A DNA stretch of 64,000 nucleotides from Microvirga splendida (GTDB taxonomy: Bacteria; Pseudomonadota; Alphaproteobacteria; Rhizobiales; Beijerinckiaceae): positions 1-64,000 of the forward strand of contig NZ_JAELXT010000014.1 of NCBI RefSeq assembly GCF_016427565.1, written 5' to 3'. Positions 46,486-54,834 of the stretch are shown in pieces. The stretch's first letter is position 1; each line of letters starts with the position of its first letter. A model generated the notes under the pieces. That model saw nothing but the letters and a program-made list of their open reading frames with translations, did no database searches and had not been told where the DNA came from. Both the position numbers and the translations under genes were made by a program.

Positions 46486-46872
46486 ATGAGCGAACCCTTC
46501 GTGAAGCCTTTCACCAAGGCCGAGATGGAGGCCATGCGCGAGGCGACCCGTGACGAGGAAGGCCTCAAGCGCCGCTTCTGGGAGAAGCTCAAGCGCGTGG
46601 CGGGCAAGATCCCCTTCGCCGAGGACCTGGTGGCCGCCTTCTACTGTGCGACCGATCCGTCGACTCCCAGCCGCGTGAAGCTGATTCTCATCGGGGCGAT
46701 CGCGTATTTCGTGTTCCCGACGGATGCGATCACCGACCTCCTGCCCCTGATCGGCTTTGCCGACGATGCCGCGGTGCTGGCGGCCGCCATCACCCAGGTG
46801 GCCGGCTCCATCACGGAAGAGCACCGGGAGAAAGCCCGGACGACCTTGGCCGAGACGCAAGGGAAAGCTTAG
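46486..46872 (+). CDS. YkvA-type DUF1232 membrane protein
   Basis: The 128-residue protein has one central hydrophobic stretch (LILIGAIAYFVFPTDAITDLLPLIGFADDAAVL), a DUF1232 hallmark with the PxDxIPD-like motif read as PTDAITDLLP. Function unknown. I place the start at 46486 (AAGGA 9 bases upstream) but ATG 46468 is possible. It is divergent from the SDR gene across 80 bases. Confidence 0.85.
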   Translation: MSEPFVKPFTKAEMEAMREATRDEEGLKRRFWEKLKRVAGKIPFAEDLVAAFYCATDPSTPSRVKLILIGAIAYFVFPTDAITDLLPLIGFADDAAVLAAAITQVAGSITEEHREKARTTLAETQGKA

Positions 46873-47174
46873 CGACAGTTTTGGCCCGCGCAGGCTCAAG
46901 AAGAATATATACTTATTGCAATGTTATTTCTTGGCGTTATAAGTGATTCCCGTTAGCACTAAAGTGATTTCAACTCCTCCGACTTTTCAAAAACGAACAA
47001 GCTTTGAAGGATACTGATCGGGTCGCCCAGGCGGCCCTTTTTATTGGGCTGCGGCTCAGCCCGGTCGGTACTCCTGAAGCAACCGCCACGTTTCGACGCA
47101 TCGCCGATCCTGCAATGCGGCCTTATCGGAGATGGTGAAAAGTTCTTAACCATCGGCCTGTATCGTCCCGCCCC
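46873..47174. other. AT-rich gap before the IalB-like gene
   Basis: The part from about 46890 to 46990 is strongly AT-rich for this genome (AAGAATATATACTTATTGCA). A terminator lies at 47020-47043. The rest holds the promoter of the next gene. No frame here has family support. Confidence 0.5.
47020..47043 (+). terminator. Intrinsic terminator
   Basis: GGGTCGCC and GGCGGCCC form a GC-rich hairpin with a very short loop, followed directly by TTTTT (47038-47042). It is the likely end of the YkvA-like transcript. Confidence 0.65.
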
Positions 47175-47897
47175 ATGATTCCTGCATCTCTCCAGCGCGG
47201 CATCGCCGCGGGCATCCTTTCCGCCCTCGTCGTCCTCGGAACCGGACCTGCAGCCCTGGCTCAGGCCCAGCGTCCGACGCAGCCATCCACTCGCTCGGCT
47301 CCGGCCAAACCCGCAGCCAAGCCGGCCTCCCCGGCCAAGCCCTCGGCCGCCAAGCCTTCTGCCGCCAAGACCTCGCCGGCCAAGCCTGCCGCAGCGGCGG
47401 CTGGAGCGGCAGCGGCGGCCGGCGCGGCCAAGCCGGCGCGGGCTGCCGCGAGCCCTGGCGGCTCGCTCGTGACGTCCTACGGCGACTGGGAGGTCTACAT
47501 GGCCCAGACCGGGCGCTCGAAGATCTGCTATGCGCTCAGCCGTCCGAAGGACTGGACGCCCAAGAACGTCAATCGCGACCCGGCCTATCTTTTCGTCTCC
47601 TTCCGCCCTGCGGAAAACGTGAAGAACGAGGTGGCCTTCGAGTTCGGCTTCACGGCCAAGGAGAACGGCCCGGCCGAAGTCTCCGTCGGCAAGGAATCCT
47701 ATGCTCTCGTGGCCAAGGCGACCAATGCCTGGCTGAAGAACCCGGCTGAGGAAGGCCAGGCCATCGCCAGCATGGCGAAGAGCGGCACCATGACCGTGAA
47801 GTCGCAGTCGGCCCGCGGCTCGAATCTCACCGACCGCTATTCGCTCAACGGCTTCACCAAGGCCCTGGAGCACGCCCGCAAGGAATGCGCTTCGTAG
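47175..47897 (+). CDS. Invasion-associated locus B (IalB)-family exported protein
   Basis: The 240-residue product has a signal peptide (about 1-30, ending AALAQAQ), a Lys/Ala/Pro-rich linker (about 35-90, repeats of the type KPSAAKPSAAK) and an IalB domain (about 95-240) with SYGDWEVYMAQTGRSKICYA. The family was named in Bartonella but is general in alphaproteobacteria and its role is unclear. The linker could span or bind peptidoglycan. A terminator follows. Confidence 0.9.
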   Translation: MIPASLQRGIAAGILSALVVLGTGPAALAQAQRPTQPSTRSAPAKPAAKPASPAKPSAAKPSAAKTSPAKPAAAAAGAAAAAGAAKPARAAASPGGSLVTSYGDWEVYMAQTGRSKICYALSRPKDWTPKNVNRDPAYLFVSFRPAENVKNEVAFEFGFTAKENGPAEVSVGKESYALVAKATNAWLKNPAEEGQAIASMAKSGTMTVKSQSARGSNLTDRYSLNGFTKALEHARKECAS

Positions 47898-47940
47898 GGT
47901 CTCCGCGCGGTTGAAAAAGGTCGCTTCGATGAGCATCTTC

Positions 47941-47963
47941 CGGGCCTGAGGCCCGGATTTTGC
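47941..47963 (+). terminator. Terminator after the IalB-like gene
   Basis: CCGGGCC (47941-47947) and GGCCCGG (47951-47957) pair with a TGA loop. ATTTTGCG follows. It lies 44 bases past the stop codon. Confidence 0.65.
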
Positions 47964-48038
47964 GTTTAAGCGCTCACTTTTCCGGCGCAATCGTGTTATA
48001 AGACCACCGAATTCCCAAAAACGAAGGCATGATCTCCC

Positions 48039-49352
48039 ATGGCGACGGTGCTCGACATCGCCAAGCGCAACCCCAATGCGGCCCCCCTGGCCGTGAGCGA
48101 TGCCGCGCGCGCGGCCGGGTTCATTGAAAAGACCGCGGAGCTGAACGTCGTGGCCGGGGCCGCTCCCGGCGGCGCCTCGCTCGTCGGCCTCACCCGCGAC
48201 CAGCTGAAGGATTCGCTGGCTGCCATCGACGTGCCCGAGCGCGAGCTCAAGATGCGCGTGGCCCAGCTCTGGCATTGGATCTATTTCCGCGGCGCCAGGG
48301 ATTTTGCCGAGATGACCAACATGGGCAAGGAGCTGCGCGCCAAGCTCAGCACAGCCTATACGCTCGCCCGCCCGCAGGTGGTCTCCGAGCAGGTCTCGAA
48401 GGACGGCACCCGCAAGTGGCTGATCCGCATGGCCTCCACCGGCCCCCTCGACAAGGGCGCGGAGATCGAGTGCGTGTACATTCCCGAGGTCGACCGCGGC
48501 ACGCTGTGCGTGTCGAGCCAGGTCGGCTGCACGCTCACCTGCTCCTTCTGCCATACGGGCACCCAGCGCCTCGTGCGCAACCTGACCTCGGCCGAGATCG
48601 TGGCGCAGCTCATCGTCGCCCGCGACGCCATCGGCGACTGGCCCGGCGCTACGCCGCCGGACGGCGCCTTCGTGCCCAGCGACGGCGGACGCTTCGTGTC
48701 CAACATCGTGTTCATGGGCATGGGCGAGCCGCTCTACAACACCGACAACGTGGTGGCCGCCATCGACGTGATGTCGGACGGCGAGGGCCTGACCCTGTCG
48801 CGCCGGCGCATCACGGTCTCCACCTCCGGCGTCGTGCCGCAGATGGAGCGCCTGGGCGCGGAAGCCAACACCATGCTGGCGATCTCGCTCCACGCCGTGC
48901 GCGATGAACTGCGCGACGAGCTGGTGCCGATCAACCGCAAATACGACATCAAGCAGCTGCTCGACGCCTGCCGGGCCTATCCCGGCCTGTCGAACGCGCG
49001 CCGCATCACCTTCGAATACGTGATGCTGAAAGGCGTGAACGATTCGGATGCCGACGCCCGCAAGCTCGTCCAGCTGCTCAAGGGCATTCCGGCGAAGATC
49101 AACCTGATTCCGTTCAATCCCTGGCCCGGCTCGAAATACGAGTGCTCGGACTGGGAGCGGATTGAGCGCTTCTCCGAGATCGTCTACCGGGCCGGCTACG
49201 CATCCCCCGTGCGCACCCCGCGCGGCCGCGACATCCTGGCCGCCTGCGGCCAGCTCAAGAGCGAGACCGAAAAGCTGCGCGCCCGCGCCCGCATGATGGC
49301 CGAACAGGGCATCGGGGCTGAGGGTGTGTATGCGGTGGGGAACGGGGAGTAA
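48039..49352 (+). CDS. rlmN: Dual-specificity 23S rRNA/tRNA A2 methyltransferase RlmN
   Basis: This radical-SAM enzyme methylates C2 of A2503 in 23S rRNA and A37 of some tRNAs. The 437-residue protein has the iron-sulfur motif CTLTCSFC (near 164-171) and the surrounding [20 protein letters not shown]. It also has [34 protein letters not shown] and near its end [18 protein letters not shown] with the C-terminal cysteine. An N-terminal extension of about 40 residues precedes the usual domain. A terminator follows. Confidence 0.97.
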   Translation: MATVLDIAKRNPNAAPLAVSDAARAAGFIEKTAELNVVAGAAPGGASLVGLTRDQLKDSLAAIDVPERELKMRVAQLWHWIYFRGARDFAEMTNMGKELRAKLSTAYTLARPQVVSEQVSKDGTRKWLIRMASTGPLDKGAEIECVYIPEVDRGTLCVSSQVGCTLTCSFCHTGTQRLVRNLTSAEIVAQLIVARDAIGDWPGATPPDGAFVPSDGGRFVSNIVFMGMGEPLYNTDNVVAAIDVMSDGEGLTLSRRRITVSTSGVVPQMERLGAEANTMLAISLHAVRDELRDELVPINRKYDIKQLLDACRAYPGLSNARRITFEYVMLKGVNDSDADARKLVQLLKGIPAKINLIPFNPWPGSKYECSDWERIERFSEIVYRAGYASPVRTPRGRDILAACGQLKSETEKLRARARMMAEQGIGAEGVYAVGNGE

Positions 49353-49362
49353 GCCCTGAATG

Positions 49363-49393
49363 GCGCCGCGCTGCCCTCAGCGCGGCGCTTTCT
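49363..49393 (+). terminator. Terminator of rlmN
   Basis: GCGCCGCGCTG (49363-49373) and CAGCGCGGCGC (49378-49388) form a perfect 11-bp stem with a CCCT loop, followed by TTTCTC. Confidence 0.8.
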
Positions 49394-49440
49394 CCACAGG
49401 CTGACTGGCGGATGCTCCGAGGCTCCTTTAGTTATGAGCC

Positions 49441-49935
49441 ATGATCCGCTGGCTCATCCTCATCCCCTTCGCGCTCCTCATCGCCGTCGGCGCGAGCGGC
49501 ACGTTCTTCCTTATCGCCTCGATCGTCGACCCGGTGATGGCGCTTTTGACCGGCGACACGCTCTTCGTCGGCTTCTGGTCTCTGCTCGATGCGGTGTTTG
49601 CCGCTGAGGATCCCGGGCCCGTCGTGGAGGATGCGTTCCTGGCGGTCGGCCGAATCATGTTCACGCTGCTGATCTTCCCGCCGCTGCTGGTCGCCATCGT
49701 CAGCGAGGTGCTGGGGATGCGCAGCCTCCTCTGGCACGTGCTCGCCACGGCCGTTCTGACGGCGGCGGTGCCCTGGATCCTGCGCGGGCAGGCGCGGATC
49801 GCCAGCCCCGAGGAACTGCATGTGAGCTTCGTGCTGGGGCTCACCGGCGCCGTCGCCGGCCTCGTCTACTGGGCGATCATCGGCGGGCGCGAACCGAGGC
49901 GGCCCGCCCCTACCGCGCCGTCGTCAGGATCTTGA
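49441..49935 (+). CDS. Hypothetical four-helix membrane protein
   Basis: The 164-residue protein has four hydrophobic stretches (about 3-32, 68-90, 95-113 and 125-147) and a short charged C-terminus. I recognise no family. The GC-rich codon use matches the neighbours, so it looks native. Its last 26 bases overlap the 3' end of the convergent LysE-type gene. Confidence 0.65.
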   Translation: MIRWLILIPFALLIAVGASGTFFLIASIVDPVMALLTGDTLFVGFWSLLDAVFAAEDPGPVVEDAFLAVGRIMFTLLIFPPLLVAIVSEVLGMRSLLWHVLATAVLTAAVPWILRGQARIASPEELHVSFVLGLTGAVAGLVYWAIIGGREPRRPAPTAPSSGS

Positions 49936-50548
49936 CGGCGAAGACCGAGAACAGGCCGGCGAAGGAATAGTCGATCCCGCGCATGAGCTTCGGACGACCG
50001 CGCAGCAGCGCGATCACCTTGTCGGCACCCAGGATCATGAGCACGCCCATGGGGGCCGTGAGCACGATGAAGTAGAGGCCCAGGAACAGGAGCTTGTCGG
50101 CGGCATGCGGGTCGGCCGGATCGACGAATTGCGGCAGGAAGGTCACGAAGAACAGCACCACCTTGGGGTTTGTGAGATTGATGCCCACCCCCAGGAAGAA
50201 GGTCTTCCAGAACGGGATCTCCGCCCGGCCCTCGTCCTTCACGCTCAAGGCCGAGCCGTTGCGCACGGCGTCGAACGCCATCCACAACAGGTAGAGCGCA
50301 CCAACAATTTTCAGCACCGTGAAGGCGGTGACGGAAGCGGCCAGCAGAGCCGAGAGGCCGAGCGCCGCCAGCAGTGTATGGACGCCGCAGCCTGCCATCG
50401 CGCCCAGCATCGCGGCCATGCCGGCCCTGCGCCCGCCCGCCATGGTCTTGGCCAGGGAGAGGCTCATGTCCGGGCCCGGCGTGATGAACAGCAGGGTGGC
50501 GGCGAGCGAGTAGGTGATGAGCGTGCTGACGTCGGGCAGGAAGGTCAT
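49910..50548 (-). CDS. LysE/RhtB-family amino-acid exporter
   Basis: The 212-residue protein has six membrane helices and the family's N-terminal pattern ATLLFITPGPDMSLSLAKTMAGGRRAG as well as FWKTFFLGVGINLTNPKVVLFF. Family members export lysine, threonine, homoserine or similar compounds; which one cannot be told. It is convergent with, and overlaps, the hypothetical membrane gene. Confidence 0.9.
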   Translation of the reverse strand: MTFLPDVSTLITYSLAATLLFITPGPDMSLSLAKTMAGGRRAGMAAMLGAMAGCGVHTLLAALGLSALLAASVTAFTVLKIVGALYLLWMAFDAVRNGSALSVKDEGRAEIPFWKTFFLGVGINLTNPKVVLFFVTFLPQFVDPADPHAADKLLFLGLYFIVLTAPMGVLMILGADKVIALLRGRPKLMRGIDYSFAGLFSVFAVKILTTAR

Positions 50549-50692
50549 GGATGCGATCCGGTCGAAGCGGCGGGATCATGCCTCAATCCCGTGTGCACGG
50601 CTACCGGAAAACCGCTTGTTGAAACGCCGCCCCTGCTCCATGTGTTGATCCGGACGGGATAAGAAGAACCAAAATCCGCGAGAAGGACAGAC

Positions 50693-51298
50693 ATGACCGC
50701 ATTGCTCTCACCCGCCCGGATCCGTATGGCCCTGACCGGCCTGATCCTGGCGTTCGGATTGTCGGCCTGCGGCATCAACAACGTTCCGACCCTGGAGGAG
50801 CAGGCCAAGGCCGCCTGGAGCGAGGTGCAGAACCAGTACCAGCGCCGAGCCGATCTCATTCCCAACCTCGTCGAGACCGTGAAGGGCTTCGCCCAGCAGG
50901 AGCGCGAGGTGCTGACCCAGGTGACGGAGGCCCGCGCCCGCGCTACGCAGATCCAGGTCGACGCCTCCACGGTCACCGACCCTGAGAAGTTCCGGCAATA
51001 CCAGGAGGCGCAGAGCCAGCTCTCCGGCGCGCTCGGCCGGCTGCTCGCCACCGTCGAGCGGTACCCGGAGCTGAAGTCCAACGCCAACTTCCTGGCTCTG
51101 CAGTCGCAGCTCGAGGGCACCGAGAACCGCATCGCCGTCGCCCGGCGGGACTACATCTCCGCCGTTCAGTCCTACAACACGGAGCTGCGCACGGTTCCCG
51201 GCCGCTGGGTCGCTTCCATCGTGTACCCGGACGCGAAGCCCATGGAGACGTTCACCGCAACGGCCGGATCCGACCGCCCGCCGCCGGTGAAATTCTAA
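50693..51298 (+). CDS. lemA: LemA-family lipoprotein
   Basis: The 201-residue protein has an N-terminal lipobox, LSAC (Cys26), and the LemA coiled-coil domain with QNQYQRRADLIPNLVETVKG and FLALQSQLEGTENRIAVARR. LemA proteins are membrane-anchored and of uncertain function. The lemA gene is typically followed by TPM-domain genes, as here, suggesting one operon (lemA, TPM1, TPM2). A family E repeat lies between lemA and the first TPM gene. Confidence 0.92.
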   Translation: MTALLSPARIRMALTGLILAFGLSACGINNVPTLEEQAKAAWSEVQNQYQRRADLIPNLVETVKGFAQQEREVLTQVTEARARATQIQVDASTVTDPEKFRQYQEAQSQLSGALGRLLATVERYPELKSNANFLALQSQLEGTENRIAVARRDYISAVQSYNTELRTVPGRWVASIVYPDAKPMETFTATAGSDRPPPVKF

Positions 51299-51320
51299 GC
51301 GGATGAGGGGCACTGGTGAT

Positions 51321-51479
51321 CCTCCCTCCCCCTTGCGGGGAGCGATCGAGGGTGGGGGTCGGATCGTCAGAGCTCCATACCTTGTCCAGAATGCATGTGG
51401 CCGCTACAGCGGGCTCTGGTTGCGCCGTGCGCCCGGCTGCGCGACCCCCACCCCTGCCCCTCCCCGCAAGGGGGAGGGA
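51321..51479. repeat. Palindromic repeat, family E, copy 2, inside the lemA operon
   Basis: CTCCCCCTTGCGGGGAG and GAGGGTGGGGGTCG at the left are inverted as GCGACCCCCACCCC and CCTCCCCGCAAGGGGGAGG at the right. The right end GGGGGAGGGA immediately precedes the ATG of the TPM gene and supplies its ribosome-binding site. Confidence 0.8.
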
Positions 51480-51482
51480 AGA

Positions 51483-52244
51483 ATGGCGGCGCTCATCATC
51501 GCCCTTCTCACGCTCCTTCTCTTCCCCCTCCCTGCCCTCGCCCAGACCTTCCCGCCCCTCACCGGCCGGGTGGTCGATGCGGCCGATCTCCTGAAGCCCG
51601 AGGAGCAGGCCGCGCTTGAAGCGAAGCTGAAAGCCCATGAGGACAGGACCACCGACCAGGTGGTGGTCGCGACCGTGCGTTCGCTGGAAGGCTACGAGAT
51701 CGAGGATTACGCCAATCGCCTGTTCCGCCACTGGCAGCTCGGTCAGAAGGGCAAGGACAACGGCGCCCTGCTCCTCGTGGCCCCGCAGGAGCGGAAAGTC
51801 CGCATCGAGGTGGGGTACGGCCTCGAGGGCGCCCTCACGGACGCCCTGTCGAAAATCATCATCGCCACGGCCATCGCGCCCCAGTTCCAGAGGGGCGATT
51901 TCGTGGGCGGCATCGATGCGGGAATCGACGCCATCCTGTCGATTCTCACCGGCGACGCGGAGGAATGGCAGCGGCGCGCCCAGGTGCGCGAGGACAGCAC
52001 CACCGCCATCGACCCCGTTGTGGCCTTCATCATCCTGCTGATCCTGTTCTTCCTGATCTCGCGTCTGATGGGCGCGGGCCGCAGGCGAGGCATCCGGCGG
52101 GGCCGCCATGGCCCGTGGATTGTCACCACCGGCGGGTGGGGAGGCGGCGGCTGGTCGCGCGGCGGCGGCGGATGGTCCGGCGGAGGCGGGTTCTCGGGAG
52201 GGGGCGGCTCGTCGGGCGGCGGCGGCGCTTCGGGGAGCTGGTAG
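51483..52244 (+). CDS. TPM-domain membrane protein with Gly-rich tail
   Basis: The 253-residue protein has a signal peptide (about 1-20), a TPM domain (about 25-150, GRVVDAADLLKPEEQAALEA and DNGALLLVAPQERKVRIEVG), one membrane helix (about 178-193) and a Gly/Ser/Trp-rich C-terminus. In other phyla a TPM protein is a photosystem repair phosphatase or a membrane-protein factor, so no function is certain here. ATG 51483 directly follows the repeat-derived GGGAGGGAAG. The upstream open frame is repeat sequence. Confidence 0.88.
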   Translation: MAALIIALLTLLLFPLPALAQTFPPLTGRVVDAADLLKPEEQAALEAKLKAHEDRTTDQVVVATVRSLEGYEIEDYANRLFRHWQLGQKGKDNGALLLVAPQERKVRIEVGYGLEGALTDALSKIIIATAIAPQFQRGDFVGGIDAGIDAILSILTGDAEEWQRRAQVREDSTTAIDPVVAFIILLILFFLISRLMGAGRRRGIRRGRHGPWIVTTGGWGGGGWSRGGGGWSGGGGFSGGGGSSGGGGASGSW

Positions 52245-52856
52245 ATGATTTCAACCGAGGAACAGGCCCGCCTAGCCGGCGCCATCAGCACCGTGGAGAC
52301 TGGAACCTCCGGCGAGGTGGTTCTCGTGATCGCCGAGCAGGCCGGGCACTACCGGGCCGTTCCGCTGATCTGGGCCATGCTCACGGCCCTCGTCACGCCC
52401 TGGCCGCTGATCTGGCTCACGCAGATCGGCACCGCGCGCATCTTCCTGATCCAACTCGCGGTCGCACTCGCATTGAGCCTCCTGCTCTCCTGGCCGAAGC
52501 TGCGCTTTGCCCTGGTGCCGCGCTCCGTCAAGCATGCCCAGGCGCACGAGGCCGCCTCGCGCGAGTTCCTGCGGCGCGGAATGACCCGCACGCGGGAGAA
52601 GACGGGCGTGCTGATCTATCTCGCGCTCGCCGAGCGCCATGCGGAGATCCTGGCCGATACGGGCATTGCAGACCGGGCCGGGCCGGGCATCTGGGCCGGC
52701 ATCGTGTCGGACCTGACGGCGGCGATCCGGGAGGGCCGGATGATCGAGGGGCTGGAGGAGGCCATCGGGCGCACGGGCGCGATCCTGGCCGAGCACGCCC
52801 CTCCACGGGTCGACGACGTGAACGAGCTGCCCAACAAGGTCATTCTGCTGGATTAG
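52245..52856 (+). CDS. TPM-domain membrane protein, second copy
   Basis: The 203-residue protein begins directly after the previous stop codon. It has a shortened TPM domain (LAGAISTVETGTSGEVVLVIAEQ at the start), two membrane helices (about 40-58 and 66-82) and a C-terminal half with TREKTGVLIYLALAERHAEI. It is the third member of the lemA-TPM1-TPM2 unit, and the three probably act together at the membrane. Confidence 0.87.
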   Translation: MISTEEQARLAGAISTVETGTSGEVVLVIAEQAGHYRAVPLIWAMLTALVTPWPLIWLTQIGTARIFLIQLAVALALSLLLSWPKLRFALVPRSVKHAQAHEAASREFLRRGMTRTREKTGVLIYLALAERHAEILADTGIADRAGPGIWAGIVSDLTAAIREGRMIEGLEEAIGRTGAILAEHAPPRVDDVNELPNKVILLD

Positions 52857-52857
52857 A

Positions 52858-52941
52858 GCATTTTCGGCGAAGTGGATCCGGTTCGCCGTCAAAAAATGCG
52901 GCAGTCCAAGGACAGAGAGCCGATTCCGTTGAATCGGCTCT
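52858..52941. repeat. Dispersed repeat with two hairpins, family A
   Basis: GCATTTTCGGCGAA (52858-52871) is matched by an inverted TTCGCC...AAAAAATGC (to 52899), with the AAGTGGATCCGGTT core shared with 8239-8283. A perfect 10-bp hairpin AGAGCCGATT/AATCGGCTCT follows (52916-52941). It fills the gap between the convergent TPM2 and DUF1223 genes. Confidence 0.75.
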
Positions 52942-53695
52942 AAAGCCCGGGGCCCTTCGCGGCGCCGAGGATGATGCCGGGCCGGGTCGCATCCGTGCCC
53001 TGCACGAGCACCACATAAGCATCGCCATCCTTGCGGGCCATGTCGAGCGGCACCTCGAAGCGGGCCGAGCCGCCGCGCCATTCGCCGACCCGGTTCAGAC
53101 TGCGCACCACATTGGCGTAGGTGATGGTCTTGCCCTTGTTCTCGCCGCGCTCGATCGGCACCGTCTGGGACTTCAGCACGGGCAGGATCCACACCTCGGC
53201 CTCGCGCTGCGTGGTGTCGGGGGTCTCCTCGACGGCAATCGTGACCGTGCCGTCCCGTTCGGTGATGATCACGTTCACCGGCAGTGTGCTGCGGCCCTTG
53301 GTGGTGACCTGGATCGCCTTTTCGACCTTTGCCCGGTCGGACCCGATGGAGGATTTCTTGCCGTTGACGATGATCTGCGGCGTGAAGACCTGCCGGTCGT
53401 TGCGGGAATGGGCATAGGCCTTCTGCCGCTCGGTAAAGGACACATGGGCAAGCGTGTCCTTCCAGCCGAGATAATCCCAATAATTGACCGGCAGCGACAG
53501 GGCCACGATGTCCGGCTGGCGGGAATATTCGACCAGAAGCTGGTCCGCCGGCGGGCAGGATGAGCAGCCCTGGCTGGTGAAGAGCTCGACCACCGCACGG
53601 GGCGGTTCCGCCCAGGCAGGCTGCAGAGAAGCGGCAAATGCAAGGGCCGCCAGGGTCGCTTTCAATTGGGATACCATGATGCCGCCATGGAACAT
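52940..53695 (-). CDS. DUF1223 exported thioredoxin-like protein
   Basis: The 251-residue product has a signal peptide (about 1-29, ending AWAEPP) and a thioredoxin-fold domain with the redox motif CSSC (Cys44, Cys47) in ELFTSQGCSSCPPADQLL. The segments VFTPQIIVNGKKSSIGSDRA are typical of DUF1223, a periplasmic family of unknown partner. The start at 53695 is supported by GAGGCGG 5 bases upstream. ATG 53677 is an alternative. Confidence 0.87.
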   Translation of the reverse strand: MFHGGIMVSQLKATLAALAFAASLQPAWAEPPRAVVELFTSQGCSSCPPADQLLVEYSRQPDIVALSLPVNYWDYLGWKDTLAHVSFTERQKAYAHSRNDRQVFTPQIIVNGKKSSIGSDRAKVEKAIQVTTKGRSTLPVNVIITERDGTVTIAVEETPDTTQREAEVWILPVLKSQTVPIERGENKGKTITYANVVRSLNRVGEWRGGSARFEVPLDMARKDGDAYVVLVQGTDATRPGIILGAAKGPGL

Positions 53696-53736
53696 GAATT
53701 CCGCCTCAAGGTGAACTCACTTTACCTTGAGCACCA

Positions 53737-53834
53737 GCACATCGTGCGGACCCAGCGGGCCGCGCACGATGTGCTCTTCAACGATTGGAGCATCGGATCA
53801 GATCCCAAATGCGGGACCCACTTTTGGGTCCGAT
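53737..53834. repeat. Composite two-hairpin REP-like element, copy 2
   Basis: Hairpin a: GCACATCGTGCG (53737-53748) with CGCACGATGTGC (53763-53774). Hairpin b: GCATCGGA (53788-53795) with TCCGATGC (53827-53834). The same two hairpins with a 15-base spacer occur in reverse orientation at 31582-31712, where hairpin a is longer. Here hairpin b overlaps the last 37 bases of the acyltransferase gene. Confidence 0.8.
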
Positions 53835-54757
53835 GCTTTGGCAGGCACCCGCCAACGGCGATGCATCCACAGCCATTGCTCCGGGTATTCCCGCACCCAT
53901 TCCTCCACCACGGAGGTCATGGCCTGCATCGCGCCCTGCACGTTGATCTGGCCGTCCGGGTCCCGCGGCAGATCGAGGGGGGGCGTGAGCTGCAGGCGGA
54001 AGCGGTGGTTGGGGAGCCGGATCACCCGCACCCCGTGGACCGGGCAGTCGAAGCGGCGGGCGAATTTTCCCAGGATCGGGTTCACCAGGGCCGGGCGGCC
54101 CATGAAGCTGACGATCACCCCGCGGGTGAAATGCTGGTCGATGAGCATGCCCAGATGCCCGTCCTTCTCCAGCGCCCCCTGCATGGCGAAGGCCGCGCCC
54201 TGCCGGGCCGCTTCCAGGTTGCCCATGGTCTCGCTGCGGATCTCGTGCAGCACGCGGGCGATGGCCGGATCGTTGGGTGCGCGGAACACCGCCGTGGTGT
54301 CGAGCCCGAACCGGGCGGCGCAGATGGCCGGCAGCTCCCAGTTGGCGAGATGGGCGGAGAAGATGAGGCCGGGCCTGCCGTCGTCGCGAAGCTCAAGGAA
54401 ATGGTCGATCCCGTCGACCTCGGTGCGGCCGGGAACGTCGCTGTCCGGATCGAAATCGAACAGGCGCCCAAGATGTGGGTATTCGCCGGCCGTGCGGCCA
54501 AGATTGTCCCAGGCCGCCGTGGCGAGCGCCTTCACCTCGGCTTCCGATTTCTGCGGATAGACCGCGCGGATGTTGTTCAGGGCCGTCTTGTGGGCGCGAA
54601 GCAAAGGGCCGAAGGTGCGCGTCAGCGCCGCTCCGACTGCGCCGGAGCGCTCAGGACCCAGGGCGCGCGCCAGGCCGAACACGCCGCGCACGACGCCGAC
54701 CATGACCGTCTCCGTGAGGCGCGAGACGAGGCTGCGGGGGCGGTGTGAGGAATTCAC
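53798..54757 (-). CDS. lpxXL: Lipid A acyltransferase LpxXL (lysophospholipid acyltransferase fold)
   Basis: It transfers the very-long-chain hydroxy acid from AcpXL to lipid A. The 319-residue protein has the catalytic HX4E motif HLANWE (136-141), SFMGRPALVNP and YPEQWLWMHRRWR as in LpxL-type enzymes. The assignment to the XL branch is from context: it is the last member of the acpXL cluster. It starts with GTG after AGGA. The last twelve or so codons (ASDPKVGPAFGI) lie in a palindromic repeat that provides the stop codon. Confidence 0.88.
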   Translation of the reverse strand: MNSSHRPRSLVSRLTETVMVGVVRGVFGLARALGPERSGAVGAALTRTFGPLLRAHKTALNNIRAVYPQKSEAEVKALATAAWDNLGRTAGEYPHLGRLFDFDPDSDVPGRTEVDGIDHFLELRDDGRPGLIFSAHLANWELPAICAARFGLDTTAVFRAPNDPAIARVLHEIRSETMGNLEAARQGAAFAMQGALEKDGHLGMLIDQHFTRGVIVSFMGRPALVNPILGKFARRFDCPVHGVRVIRLPNHRFRLQLTPPLDLPRDPDGQINVQGAMQAMTSVVEEWVREYPEQWLWMHRRWRVPAKASDPKVGPAFGI

Positions 54758-54834
54758 AAGATGGTCCTGTTCGATGTATCAGGCCGAATTCTCGGCTCGT
54801 CCGTTGAGCTGCGGGCTGGAAATGTGGCCAGATA

